Below are positions 24,541-35,971 of a stretch of DNA of 64,000 bases, piece by piece (position 1 is the stretch's first letter; the number at the start of each line of letters is the position of its first letter). This DNA is from Pleurodeles waltl. Its lineage: Eukaryota > Chordata > Amphibia > Caudata > Salamandridae. The notes below the pieces were generated by a model. The model was not told the origin of the DNA. It was given only the letters and a program-made list of their open reading frames with translations, and did not search any database. The translations under genes were made by a program, and so were the position numbers. Location of the stretch: positions 1,174,626,863 through 1,174,690,862 of the forward strand of contig NC_090437.1 in the NCBI RefSeq assembly GCF_031143425.1, given 5' to 3'.

Positions 24541-25092
24541 CTCAAGCGCATATTTCACACGCGCAAAATGCTCTGTCAAATCATAAAAGAATTAGGCCCA
24601 AGAACATGAGAGTTCTCGATAACGGCGTCGGAGGCCAGCCCAACCACCTTCTTACTGCCCAGAACAAGGATCTCCAAATGAAGAATGAAAGTCAGATGTC
24701 TGGAAGATCAAATAGGCCACCGGGACAGGAGCTCAGGAAGTAGCTGCTGCTCTGCACCGGGACCTCTGAATAGTGAGCACTTGGAGCTGGGCTGGCTCCT
24801 TTTTATAGAGTCTTGGCCCAGCCCACAACCACACCCAGGCATGTTGCAGGGAAAGTCTCTAGAAGGCCCTGGAAAGGGACCACACCCTAACACACTCTGA
24901 AAGCCTGCAGCAATACATTGCAAATGAACAGCATTTGTAAGCACATTAAAAATAAGTCTTCAGGATTGAACTCTGCAAAGCAAAAGGTTAAACAACAACA
25001 TATCAGCACAATGCATAAATTACGTTGTTTTGAGAGTGCTGGGTTTTTGCATTCTAGTCGCCAATAGAGCACGCACTGCCCTGGTGTTGACA

Positions 25093-25767
25093 GGGGGCCT
25101 TTGGGATCTGGTTTGGGAGGGGGGTCTTGGCTTTATCTTAGGTTTTTGGGAGGGTTATTTTTTTTTAAGAGGGGTAGACTTCTTGGCAGGGGAGGGGCAT
25201 GGATACTTGCAGGTGGGACAGGGGAGTTCTTGGAGGTGGTATGGTCAGACTTGGGGAGCGACACAGAACATCTAGGAGTATCACGGCGTGGGAGAGAAGT
25301 AGGGAAAAGGCAAACACCAAAAAGAAAGCTTTTTTACACACACAGAGATGGTCATAGCAAGTGTTTGGGTGTAGAGGGAGTGGTTGTCTGAGGTGTTGGT
25401 GTAGATGTCTTGGGTGCATGTTTGTGCAAGGTATGTTTGTGGGTGTCTGTTGGGTGGGTGAGTGCAGATGTTTATGTGACTTGGGATGGGGGAGTGGAGG
25501 TGCTTGGGGATGCCGTGGTGGGTGGTGACTGTCTGTTGGGGTGGTGACTGTAGGTATGGTGGATGTGCTGCATGTAGGTGTGTCAGTGGTTGTGGTGTCT
25601 GCGGGTGAGGTGACTGGGGTGGATATCTGAGGGTCTGCTGCGGTTGTACTATACAGAGGGACATATTGATACTAGAGTTGGTATACCTGACATTTGTACA
25701 TGGTTGATAAATTACACTTACACAGGACCTGTGTTAGTGTTATTTATTGGGGAGTGCAAAACAATAT
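25093..25767. other. G-rich block of unit 1, no gene
   Basis: Matches 47755-48412 of unit 2. Strongly G/T-skewed, with no supported coding region. The final TAT (25765-25767) is the left target duplication of Harbinger copy A. Confidence 0.7.
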
Positions 25768-26367
25768 GGCGGTCATTACAACTTTGGCGGTAAAAGGCGC
25801 TTACCGCCTTGCAGAAGACCGCCAACACACCGCCGGGGCCGCGGAATTCCGCCACAGCTATTATGAACCACATCTCGGAATCCGCCAAAAGTCAGACACC
25901 CACACAAGTCTGCCACACCAAAGGTCAGTGATAAACTGGTGAAAACAAAACCTCCACCGTCACGCCAACAGAAATACGCCCACACTATCACGACACACTA
26001 ATCCACGCGGCGGTCTTTCAACCGCGGTATACCATTGGCGGTACACACTGCTGCGCTCAAAATACACACACTCTTACAAAATACAGCCACATTGGACAAT
26101 TCAAAATACACACACCTGACACACATACACACACCACTCCCACACACTCAATACAATATAAAACACACACCCATATCACCTACAAACCCCTACTACCAAA
26201 AATTCCGAAAGAAGGCCAGAGAGAGACACCACCAGCAAAAACAACAGCATCCACAGGCACACAACACCATCACCCACACAACTTCCACGCACCTCACACA
26301 ACACACCACCACATATCACCACACTTATCACCACACACTCTACCCCACACATCACCTACACCACCCC

Positions 26368-27893
26368 ATGGCATGGCAAAGACACCCCAGGTTCTCGGAG
26401 GAGGAGCTCAGGGTCATGGTGGAGGAAATCATCCGGGTAGAGCCACAGCTATTCGGATCACAGGTGCAGCACACCTCCATAGCTAGGAAGATGGAGCTAT
26501 GGCGAAGAATAGTGGACAGGGTCAACGCAGTGGGACAGCATCCAAGAAATCGGGAGGACATCAGGAAGAGGTGGAACGACCTACGGGGGAAGGTGCGTTC
26601 CGTGGTCACAAGACACCACCTGGCGGTTCAGCGGACTGGCGGCGGACCCCCACCTCCTCCCCCACAGCTAACAACATGGGAGGAGCAGGTCTTGGCGATT
26701 CTGCATCCTGAGGGCCTCGCAGGAGTAGGTGGAGGAATGGACTCTGGTAAGACAAAGCTTTACTATTACATCCCCCACCCTACCTGCATGCTATCACATA
26801 CCCCCACCCTCACCCTCACCCCCAGCACCCCAACTCCTCACATATGTCCCAACATCACAACCCACACATCCCAACACCAAGCCCTGCATGCAACAACAAA
26901 GCATGGACACCCATCACCAAAGCATGCCCACTGCACATACCCATACACCCCCTAAACCATCATCACACAAGCTCCCACACAGGAATGCTAGCACTGGGGT
27001 AGACGGTCACCCACCCATTGCACACCATTACACACACATTTAATAAACATCCTTTCATACCCCTGCAGGACCCCTACCCAATGTCACCGGACAGGAGGGT
27101 CCACACATGTCCACACCACCAACAGAAGAGGCCCACAGTGATGACAGCACCTCTGTCCAACTGGATCTAGATGACCAGCCCGGACCATCGGGGACCTCTG
27201 GACAGTCGGTTCCCCTCACACAGGCACAGGCCACCACAGACCTTCCCCCCCTCTGGAAACACCAGCACAGCACCCACCCAGCGGGCCCATACCTCCGTTC
27301 CCAGGACACGTCAATCAGATGTGTGTCCATCACTACAGGTAACCCAGAATAACCCACCACCCCAAAAACAACAGGGACCCGGAGTCAGTGGTAGTGGGCA
27401 CACGGTCCAGGGGACGGAGGCCCAGGAACACAGGGGAACTGGGAGGGCTGCTGTGCGACAGGGGGTGGACAGGCCAAGGGAACCCACTCTCCACGAGGCC
27501 CTCTCCTCCATCATGGGAGCCTACCACCACTCCCGGGAGACGATGGCAACGGTACTGGCCAAGTTTCAGGAGACCCAGCGCATGCAGGAGGAACAGTATA
27601 TGGGCTTCAGGGAGGAACTCAGAGCCATCAGCTCCACCCTGGGCACCATCGTAGGGGTGCTTAAGGAAGTACTCAACACCAGGAGGGACACTGTGGCACT
27701 ACAAGGGGCCCCTGACACTAGCATGGACAATGAACTGCCCACCACCTCCGCCGGCGCTAGTGGACAGGACGCCCCGCCACAGGACCACCACACCAGCACC
27801 CCACCCCCTGCAGAGGGAGAACCACCCCGCAAACGGTCCCTGAGATCCAGGACAAAGACAGAGCACGATGCCAAGACCCCCGCCAAGAAATGA
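26368..27893 (+). pseudogene. Harbinger gene 1: SANT/Myb-like DNA-binding protein (copy A, frameshifted)
   Basis: Two exons, 26368-26746 and 27069-27893. The donor is CTG|GTAAG and the acceptor CCCCTGCAG; the phase (1) is kept across the intron. Start ATG 26368 (MAWQRHPRFSEEEL). The N-terminal SANT/Myb_DNA-bind_5-like trihelical domain includes FSEEELRVMVEEI, ARKMELWRRIVDRVNAV and RNREDIRKRWNDLRGKVRSV. A Pro-rich linker follows, then a probable coiled coil (ETMATVLAKFQETQR... VLKEVL) and a basic tail (RKRSLRSRTKTEH) that may be a nuclear localisation signal. Known Harbinger systems use such a protein to bring the transposase to the nucleus and to the termini. One extra C in the run near 27245 shifts the frame relative to copy B. 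Confidence 0.8.
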
Positions 27894-28079
27894 GACCACC
27901 CTGATTGTTATCCTACTGTCCCACTTTGTCACCCTGTCCATAATTAAACTGCCCCAGCTCCCCTTCCTATGCCCATATGGGCAATGCACCTGTGAGACTA
28001 ATAGACTGGACTCTGCCATGGACACTCTTCCGCCATCACCCCTCACCATTTCACTACCCCCTCCAATATTGAGCATTTA

Positions 28080-28085
28080 AATAAA
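28080..28085 (+). terminator. AATAAA poly(A) signal for gene 1 (copy A)
   Basis: About 185 bases after the gene 1 stop; conserved at 37677-37682 in copy B. Confidence 0.6.
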
Positions 28086-28372
28086 CACACCTAAAGCACC
28101 AAATGATCTGGAGTCTGTCTGTGATTTTGAAATAGTGTATTAGCAATTACAGTGACAAAATGTTTTTTAAATAGTAATGTCAACATACCTATGTCACACA
28201 GCTCTAGTCCATGAGGAATCTAAGCAGATGTCACACAGTGGGACCCACATCAGTGAAATCGTAAGGGAAAGTGACAACTCAGTGCCCATACACTGGGTGA
28301 AAAGTACAGACAGTAGAGAGGTAGTAGTGTCAAAGTACATGTAATAGGCAGGTTTGTATTCCTACCTGTGTC

Positions 28373-29509
28373 TCACTGGAAATATTGCAGGATCACTGAG
28401 TCCCTGTTGTGCATGTCTTCTTCCTCTGCTTCCTCCTCATCACTGTCCACAGGCTCCACAGCTGCAACAACACCGCCATCTGGACCATCCTCCTGCAGAA
28501 AAGGCACCTGTCGTTGCAAAGCCAAGTTGTGTAGCATACAGCAGGCCACAATGATCTGGCACACCTTCTTTGGTGAGTAGAATAGGGATCCACCTGTCAT
28601 ATGGAGGCACCTGAACCTGGCCTTCAGGAGGCCGAAGGTCCGCTCGATCACCCTCCTAGTTCGCCCATGGGCCTCATTGTAGCGTTCCTCTGCCCTTGTC
28701 CTGGGATTCCTCACTGGGGTCAGTAGCCATGACAGGTTGGGGTAACCAGTCACCTGCAAATGGCGAGGGACAACTGTTAGACACACACTAACCTGGAGGG
28801 ATAACCCCAGACCCAGACAACCATTCCCACTGACTTGCTTCCAAGTGCTCACCTAATAGCCACACACGGTGCCTCTGGAGTTGATCCATCACATAAGAGA
28901 TGCTGCTATTCCACAGGATGTAGGCGTCATGCACTGAGCCAGGGAACATGGCATTCACATGGGAGATTTACTGGTCTGCCAAACATACCATCTGTACATT
29001 CATAGAATGATAACTCTTCCGGTTTCTGTACACCTGTTCACTCCTGTGGGGGGGGGGGGGCCAAAGCCACATGTGTCCCATCAATGGCACCTATGATGTT
29101 GGGGATATGTCCCTGGGCATAGAAATCACCTTTCACTCTAGGCAAATCCTCCACCTGAGGTAAAACGATGTAGCTCTGCATGTGTTTCAGAAGGGCAGAC
29201 AACACTCTGAACAATACATTGGAAAACATAGGCTGGGACATCCCTGATGCCATGGCCACTGTTGTTTGAAATGACCCACTTGCAAGGAAATGGAGCACTG
29301 ACAGCACCTGCACTTGAGGGGGGATTCCTGTGGGATGGCGGATTGCTGACATCAGGTCGGGCTCCAACTGGGTACACAGTTCCTGGATCGTGGCACGGTC
29401 AAGCCTGTAGGTGAATATCAAATGTCGCTCCTCCATTGTCGACAGGTCCACCAACGGTCGGTACACCGGAGGATGCCGCCATCTCCTCACATGTCCCAGC
29501 GGACGGTGC
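28373..29509 (-). pseudogene. HARBI1-type transposase (copy A, broken)
   Basis: DDE nuclease that cuts and joins transposon ends. Read on the minus strand, exon 1 is about 29509-28863 and exon 2 is 28753-28373, with donor G|GTGAGC and acceptor TTTGCAG. The N-terminal HTH-like part includes LDRATIQELCTQLEPDL. The catalytic residues lie in AIDGTH (first Asp), SVHDAY (second Asp) and RRVIERTFGLLKARF (Glu). The C-terminal IVACCMLHNLAL is typical of HARBI1. Two lesions are visible: an expanded G run (about 29046-29058) that breaks exon 1, and a 2-base loss at the start of exon 2 where the GDSGYP-type motif should be. It converges with gene 1 and diverges from gene 3. Confidence 0.85.
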
Positions 29510-29956
29510 CTATGAAGGACAACAGCGAGCACAGAGTCAAACAACTCAGAGGTACGTACCCACAGTTTACCCAGAACTCCAATCCTACACAAAAGGTGGA
29601 GGTATGTGTGTTGAATCTAGGCCTAGGTATGTGTGACGCAGTTGAAAATGAAGCCATGTGGGCCCCTGAAATGGCGGCTGCCTGACCTCTAAAGTGGGAC
29701 AATGGGATGTGAGGTAACTGCGCTGGTGTTGTACACCGTTGCGGTAGGCGGTCGAAGACCGCGGCGCAATGCTGCATTGGTTAACATTGGACCCTATGGG
29801 TCCCAGGAGCCAATGACGATGTACACCGGCGGTGACGGTACGCACCGCCGCGGACGTGACCGCCATTTTCTATCTGTTCAATCACTCGATACCTGATCTT
29901 CAACACGAGAGGACCTACACTGCAAGTGCTGCTGTGACCTCGGTCTGGAAGAGACA
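29510..29956. promoter_or_regulatory. divergent promoter region between transposase and gene 3 (copy A)
   Basis: The two genes run apart from here. It contains a CCAAT box (GAGCCAATGACG), an inverted one (GCATTGGTTAAC), and GGCGGT/ACCGCC palindromes close to the gene 3 start. Conserved in copy B (39098-39545). Promoter function is inferred. Confidence 0.45.
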
Positions 29957-32670
29957 ATGGCTCGTGCGTCTGGGGAAAGGGCCCCTGCCTTCACATCGGA
30001 GGAGCTGGGGAAGCTTGTGGATGGGGTCCTCCCCCAGTACACGCTACTCTACGGTCCTCCAGACAAACAGGTAAGTACACAGGGAGCATGTTGTATGGGC
30101 TATGCCTGTGTGGAGAGGGCTGGATGTAAGAAGGAAGGGGGCAGAGTGCTGTGTGCATGAAAGACGGTAAATGCATGTGCCACATGGCAAGGGTAGGGAT
30201 GGGGGCCAATCACTTTGACGGTGCAGTTGTTAATGACTTATCTTCTTCCCCTGTACATTTCATGTAGGTTAGTGCCAACCAGAAGAAAGATATTTGGCGT
30301 GCCATCGCCAAAGACCTCCGGACCCTGGGGGTCTACCACAGACGGAGCACCCACTGCCGGAAAAGATGGGAGGACATTCACCGCTGGAGCAAGAAGACGG
30401 AGGAGGCTCAGCTGGGGATGGCCTCCCAACGTGGGAGGGGTGGCCGTCGCACCATGACCCCCCTGATGTTCAGGATCCTGGCGGTGGCCTACCCGGAGTT
30501 GGATGGGCGCTTGAGGGCATCACAGCAGACACAAGGGGGTGAGTACACTCTCATTCTGCTGACTTTGCGCGCAGTGGAGGTGTCTGGGTGGGGGAGGAGG
30601 GCTGTGGGTTTCCCTAGGCCAGGGCGAGTTCCGTAGGCAAGGCCCCTCCGTAGGGCATGCCATGTAGCACCCCACCCCACCTCTGTAGAGTGCCAAGTAC
30701 ACCTAGTCATGCCCCTGTGTCATCTATGTGTGCAGATGTCATCCATAGCCTTGTAGGCCATTTCCCAGGAATTGAACAGTGGAGCCCAAGAGCGCGGCGT
30801 AGTGCAGGGGGCTTCTGTGTCTGTCGTGTCCACCAACGGTAGCAGTAATCCATGCACTCAAAATGTCTTTCTTCTGTCGTCCCCCCCCTTTTTGTGGTCT
30901 CCCTGTTCTTGTGTGCATTAGCATCATCAGGCGGAGGAGCAGTGGCACCGGAGCAGGAGGGAGCTGCATCCCACATGGTCACAGAGGGCGAGACTACGGA
31001 CTCGGAATTCACCAGTGGGACGGAGGGCGAGGGGAGCTCCACGGCGGGGACAGGAGCTGACACCAGCGTCACGGACTCGTCCTCTGAGGGGAGCTCCCTT
31101 GTGGTGGCGGCAACATCTGTGCCCCCGCATCTACAGGTACAGCCGCCACCCCCCTACCAGCACCGCCCTCCCAGCAGCCCCTCAGCCTTCGCCCCGGGCC
31201 CGCTCACCCAGGAGGGTGGGCATCACCTTCGCCCCAGGCACCTCAGGCCCTGCCCCAGTCACCCCTGCTGCCCTCAGTGAGGAGGCCATTGACCTCCTCA
31301 GGTCCCTCACTGTTGGGCAGTCTACCATTTTGAATGCCATCCAGGGTGTAAAAAGGCAGTTGCAACAAACTAATGCATTCCTGGAGGGCATTCATTCTGG
31401 TCAGGCGGCCCTTCACCGAGCTTTTCAAACTCTGGCCTCAGCACTGATGGCAGCCATTGTCCCCGTCTCTAGCCTCCCCCCTCCAACTTCCTTCACCCAG
31501 ACCCAATCCCCTGTACCTCTGCCTATCCCAAGCACACCATCAGACCAGCCTGCACACACCTCAACACAGAAGGGAAGCTCAGCCAAACATAAACACCACT
31601 CATTCCACAGGCACTCACGCAAGCAACACACACATGCAGGCACACCAACATCCACTGCCTCCACTGTGTCCCCCTCCTCGTCATCTCCCTCCCAGTCTCG
31701 TCTACACTCACACCTGCATGCACTACCTCTACAGCCACTACGTCCCTCTCCAGCACACCCACCACCACACCCCACTCACGTGCAGTCACCACCCCCACTA
31801 CCATTCACACGTCCCGTGTCCTCTCCCAGTGTGTCTGTGACGCCCCCTCCCACGATACACAAACACAGGCACACACCCACCCAACAGCCATCCACCTCAC
31901 GACAGCCTCCAGCACATGCACCTTCACCCAAAGTCAGCAAACGAACACCTCCTACAACCACCACCTCTTCCTCCACTCCCAAACCCCCTCCAGCTACCCG
32001 TCCCAGTGTGTCCAAAAAACTTTTCCTGTCCACCCTTGACCTTTTTCCCACACCTCCCCCACCCCGTCCATCTCATAGGTCCCGAAGTAGCACCTCAGCC
32101 AAAACATCTCCGGGACCAGTGGTGCCTGTAGTGACCGGTATGTGGAGTGCACCAGCCACCAGGACAGTCAGTGTGGCACGGAGCCACAGCACAGACAGTC
32201 CCCCACCTGTGAAGCATCAGAAGTTGGCCAGTGCCCGGCGGGAGAGGGGGAAGACTCCAGCCACCAAAGCCGCACCCAGGGGACCCGGTGGGAGTGTGGA
32301 GTCAGCTGTGACACCTTCCAAGGTGGGGAAGGGCCAGAAGAAACCTGGCAAGTCTGGGACGAGCTGCACGGCGGAGAAGACCGCCATCATCCCCGCTGCC
32401 CAGGAGGCCACCGCCAGCCCGAGCACAGCTGCCCAGGAGGCCACCGCCAGCCTGAGCACAGCTGCCCAGGAGGCCACCGCCAGCCCAAGCCCAGCTGCCC
32501 AGGAGGCCACCGCCAGCCTGAGCACAGCTGCCCAGGAGGCCACCGGCAGCCCCAGCACAGCTGCCCAGGAGGCCACCGCCAGCCCCAGCCCAGCTGCCCA
32601 GGAGGCCACCGCCAGCCCGAGCACAGCTGCCAAGGAGGCCACCGCCAGCAAAAGCCCCACTGGGCCATGA
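29957..32670 (+). pseudogene. Harbinger gene 3: SANT/Myb protein with long Pro/Thr/Ser tail (copy A, frameshifted)
   Basis: Three exons, 29957-30070, 30268-30538 and 30922-32670. The donors are CAG|GTAAGT and GGG|GTGAGT and the acceptors CATGTAG and GCATTAG; phases 0 and 1 are preserved. The SANT domain spans exons 1-2 (FTSEELGKLVDGVLPQYTLL, KKDIWRAIAKDLRTLGV, HCRKRWEDIHRWSKK). It resembles proteins named 'myb-related transcription factor, partner of profilin-like'. Exon 3 has an acidic/Ser stretch, an oligomerisation-like helix (TILNAIQGVKRQLQQTNAFL), a very long P/T/S region and a C-terminal AAQEATASPST repeat. Two single-C losses near 31121 and 31150 relative to copy B change the frame. 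Confidence 0.75.
32398..32640 (+). repeat. 33-nt coding repeat at the gene 3 C-terminus (copy A, ~8 units)
   Basis: Units of GCCCAGGAGGCCACCGCCAG plus 13 variable bases encode AAQEATASxSx. Copy B has fewer units. Confidence 0.9.
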
Positions 32671-32869
32671 AGGACCGCCAGCAAAAGCCCGCTGGGCCAT
32701 GAAGGACCGCCAGCAAAAGCACCGCTGGGCCATGAAGGACCGCCATCTCAAGCACCGCTGAACATGGCACCGCCAACTCAAGCACCGCTGAACAGGGCAC
32801 CGCCAACTCTAGCACCGCTAGCCCATGAGCGGGCAGGGGCACTGACGCAACTGGGTCCGTCACGGGGTG

Positions 32870-33590
32870 AGTGATGCACTCTGGGCACCAGTCCCCCTCC
32901 AGAACCAGTGGAGAGATCCATCCACTACCTCTGTCCTTCACAGGATGAAGCACTCTGGACACCAGTCCCCCTCCAGAACCAGTGGAGACTGTCACCCACT
33001 ACCTCTGTCCTTCACAGGATGAAGCACTCTGGGCACCAGTCCCCCTCCAGAACCAGTGGAGAGATCCATCCACTACCTCTGTCCTTCACAGGATGAAGCA
33101 CTCTGAGCACCAGTCCCCCTCCAGAACCAGTGGAGACTGTCATCCACTACCTCTGTCCTTCACAGGATGAAGCACTCTGGGCAACAGTCCCCCTCCAGAA
33201 CCAGTGGAGAGATCCATCCACTACCTCTGTCCTTCACAGGATGAAGCACTCTGGGCACCTGTCCCCCTCCAGAACCAGTGGAGACTGTCATCCACTACCT
33301 CTGTCCTAAACAGGATGAAGCACTCTGGGCACCAGTCCCCCTCCAGAACCAGTGGAGACTGTCATCCACTATCTCTGTCCTTCACAGGATGAAGCACTCT
33401 GGGCACCAGTCCCCCTCCGGAACCGGTGGAGAGATCCATCCACTACCTCTGTCCTTCACAGGATGAAGCACTCTGGGCACCTGTCCCCCTCCAGAACCAG
33501 TGGAGACTGTCATCCACTACCTCTGTCCTAAACAGGATGAAGCACTCTGGGCACCAGTCCCCCTCCAGAACCAGTGGAGACCTGCATCCA
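32870..33590. repeat. 74-bp tandem repeat, ~10 copies (copy A)
   Basis: Unit GATGAAGCACTCTGGGCACC followed by CAGTCCCCCTCCAGAACCAG and GTGGAGACTGTCATCC. About 10 copies here against 3 in copy B (about 42590-42795). Confidence 0.95.
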
Positions 33591-33594
33591 CTTG

Positions 33595-33960
33595 AGAGAC
33601 TGTGGCTTTGCACTCCCCAGGATTGAACACAGTGGGCAAACCACCCACTGTAGAGACTTGAGAGACTGTGGCTTTGCACTCCCCAGGATTGAACAGTGGG
33701 CAAACCACCCACTTGGGAGACTTGAGAGACTGTGGCTTTGCACGCCCCAGGATTGAACAGTGGGCAAACCACCCACTGTAGAGACTTGTGAGACTGTGGC
33801 TTTGCACTCCCCAGGATTGAACAGTGGGCAAACCACCCACTGTAGAGACTTGAGAGACTGTGGCTTTGCACTCCCCAGGATTGAACAGTGGGCAAACCAC
33901 CCACTTGGGAGACTTGAGAGACTGTGGCTTTGCACTCCCCAGGATGTAACAGTGGGCATG
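33595..33960. repeat. 64-bp tandem repeat, 6 copies (copy A)
   Basis: Unit CTTGAGAGACTGTGGCTTTG followed by CACTCCCCAGGATTGAACAG; six copies here, three in copy B (about 42800-42970). Confidence 0.95.
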
Positions 33961-34815
33961 TGGCCCCCTCATGAATTTGGTGTCGTGCACTCAAGCGGCT
34001 GAGGTGCCCCCCTTTCCCTCCCCCTGAGGTGCCTGTTTTCTTGCTGTCTGATGCCCCTGCAGTGTTCTCTCCGTCATGGTCGGGGATCTTGTGTGGGCCT
34101 CGACCATACTGTGTGGTCCTAGTGTTCCACGGACTTTCTTTGTGCAGTACCTGGACTACTATGCCTGGTATATATTTTGTACATGGTGTATATATATATA
34201 TATTTCTGCCTACTTGTTTGTAATATATTCCGATGGTTACACTCATTTTCTTTGGTCTTTGCATTCTTCCGGGGGGGTTTGGGGGGTGTAACTGTGATAT
34301 ATTGATATGCATTAGTGTGTGTGTTGTAGTGGGTGAGGGTGGGGGTGTTGCGTGTGTGTGTCCCTGTTTTTCCCCTCCCCCTCCCCTGTGTCGTAGGTGC
34401 AGTACTCACCGTGGTCTTCGCCGCCGGCGTTCGTGTTCGAGGAGCAGGAAGACTATCGCAGGTAGGATTTGGAGTTCCGGTTCCATGGTGTCCTCGTTTC
34501 TCGTGGAGTGTGTAGAGGTGAGCGTTTTCCCTTCGAAATTCCTGTTTCCGCCGTATTTTTATCCGCGGTGAATCCGCCCCGGAAAAGGTGGTGGATTGGC
34601 CTGTCATAATAGTGTGGGCGGTACTTTGTCTCCCGCCTGTCTGTTGGCGGTGTCCGCCGCGCTGTTTGTTTGTACCGTCGTGGTGGTCGGAGTGTAAAAG
34701 TGGCTGTCTTTGTTGGCGGTTTCCGGCACGGTCGTAATTGCTATTTTTTTACCGCCGGCCTGTTGGCGGTCTTACCGCCGCTTTAACACCGTCCGCCAGG
34801 GTTGTAATGACCACC
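33961..34815. other. right terminal region of Harbinger copy A
   Basis: Non-coding. It includes TATATATATA at about 34193-34202 and, in the last ~250 bases, many GGCGGT/ACCGCC motifs leading to the right terminal repeat. Conserved in copy B at 42975-43816. Confidence 0.7.
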
Positions 34816-34818
34816 TAT

Positions 34819-35017
34819 GTGTGGATAGTAACCAAAAAATACAAAGTACACAGTGAAGGGTTCAGTCAAGGTGACACCATTAGGAAACACAAGTCCAGGG
34901 TCCTTGCACCAGAGGAAAATGGAATTAGGTTTCAGAACGGTCAACAGGGTGTTTCTGTGGCACACAAGTAGAACCAGTCAGGAGAGGTTTACTTCCTGGC
35001 AGTGGGTTTGGTCTTTG
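34819..35017. other. tail of duplication unit 1
   Basis: Matches 48413-48630 of unit 2 and ends at the duplication junction. No gene seen. Confidence 0.75.
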
Positions 35018-35383
35018 GCAAGGATTTTGGATTCTGCTTTTATTAATAAGATTGAGCGACAGGGAGCACAGTCCATAGGATTCCTGCCAGATTTAAGGAT
35101 GGCTGTTATCTACGCCCCTCTTAAATCATGTGGTAATGATTGTTAAGTCCAGGCTTCTTCATAGAGTGCCAGTAAGTGTGGGGTAAACAGGGAGAAATAT
35201 TGTATGAACAGCTCAAGGCGAAATCAGCTGGAGGCAGGGGCCTTCGCCAATAGTATCTGCGCTGTGGCTGGATGGACCGCCCCCTTGATGAGGGGAAGAT
35301 CCAATTCTGCCCTGTCTGCACAGCCAGGTATGGCACTATTGGATTCTCAATTTCAGGTGGAGGAGGTTGTCTTGAAACATATA
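35018..35383 (-). pseudogene. L1-like RT fragment (unit 2), interrupted by Harbinger B
   Basis: About 94-95% identical by eye to 21541-21915. It continues beyond Harbinger copy B at 43820. No intact frame. Confidence 0.75.
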
Positions 35384-35971
35384 GGCGGTCATTACAACAT
35401 TGGCGGTAAAAGCCGCTTACCGTCGTGCAGAAGACTGCCACCACACCGCTGCGGCCGCGGAATTCCGCCACAGCTATTATGACCCACATTTAGGAATCCG
35501 CCAAAATTCAGACACCCACACAAGTCTGCCACACCAAAGGTCAGTGATAAACTGGCAAAAACAAAACCTCCACCGTCACGCCAACAGAAATACGCCCACA
35601 CTATCACGACACACGAATCCACGCTGCGGTCTTTCAACCGCGGTATTCCATTGGCGGTACACCCCACCGCGCTCAAAATACACACACATCTACAAAACAC
35701 TACCACATTGGACAATTCAAAATACACACACCTGATACACATAAACACACCACTCCCACACACCCAATACAATATAAAACACACACCCACAACACCCACA
35801 AACCCCCACGACAAAAAATTCCGAGAGAGAGCACCAGCAAGAACAACAGCATCCACAGGCACACAACACCATCACCCACAGAACTTCCACGCACCTCACA
35901 CAACACACCACTACATATCAGCACACATATCACCACACACTCCACCCCACACATCACCTAAACCACCCCAT

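Larger units (their letters stand above)
23408..25092. mobile_element. solo LTR-like insertion (1685 bp) in unit 1
   Basis: Begins TGTCAGAGTC and ends GGTGTTGACA, with inverted TGTCA/TGACA ends. It is absent from the equivalent place in unit 2 (near 47750), which gives an empty site. The flanks GGGAG and GGGGG could be an imperfect 5-bp TSD in a G-rich target. It contains a (TA)27 run, a 92-bp tandem repeat and a possible TATA sequence (TTTTTATAGAG, near 24810). There is no coding region. Confidence 0.65.
25768..34815 (+). mobile_element. Harbinger-like DNA transposon, copy A (9048 bp)
   Basis: Left end GGCGGTCATTACAAC; right end, reverse-complemented, GGTGGTCATTACAAC. TSD TAT at 25765-25767 and 34816-34818, confirmed by the empty site near 48412 in unit 2. 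It contains three genes: SANT/Myb gene 1 (+), HARBI1-type transposase (-) and SANT/Myb gene 3 (+), then three blocks of tandem repeats. All three genes are damaged in this copy. Closely related to copy B at 35384-43816, differing mostly by substitutions, homopolymer indels and repeat number. Confidence 0.9.

Noticed and set aside
31015..32670. 551-codon frame in Harbinger copy A taken as a complete gene
   Set aside because: It begins in the wrong frame. The conserved exon 3 frame starts at 30922 and only joins this frame after two single-base losses.
32142..32702. plus-strand frame with GGHRQPEHSCP repeats and minus-strand LGLAVASWAA repeats
   Set aside because: Alternative-frame readings of the 33-nt AAQEATAS repeat in gene 3.
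32908..33626. series of 62-codon frames
   Set aside because: Each is the same reading of the 74-bp tandem repeat; no start context or domain.
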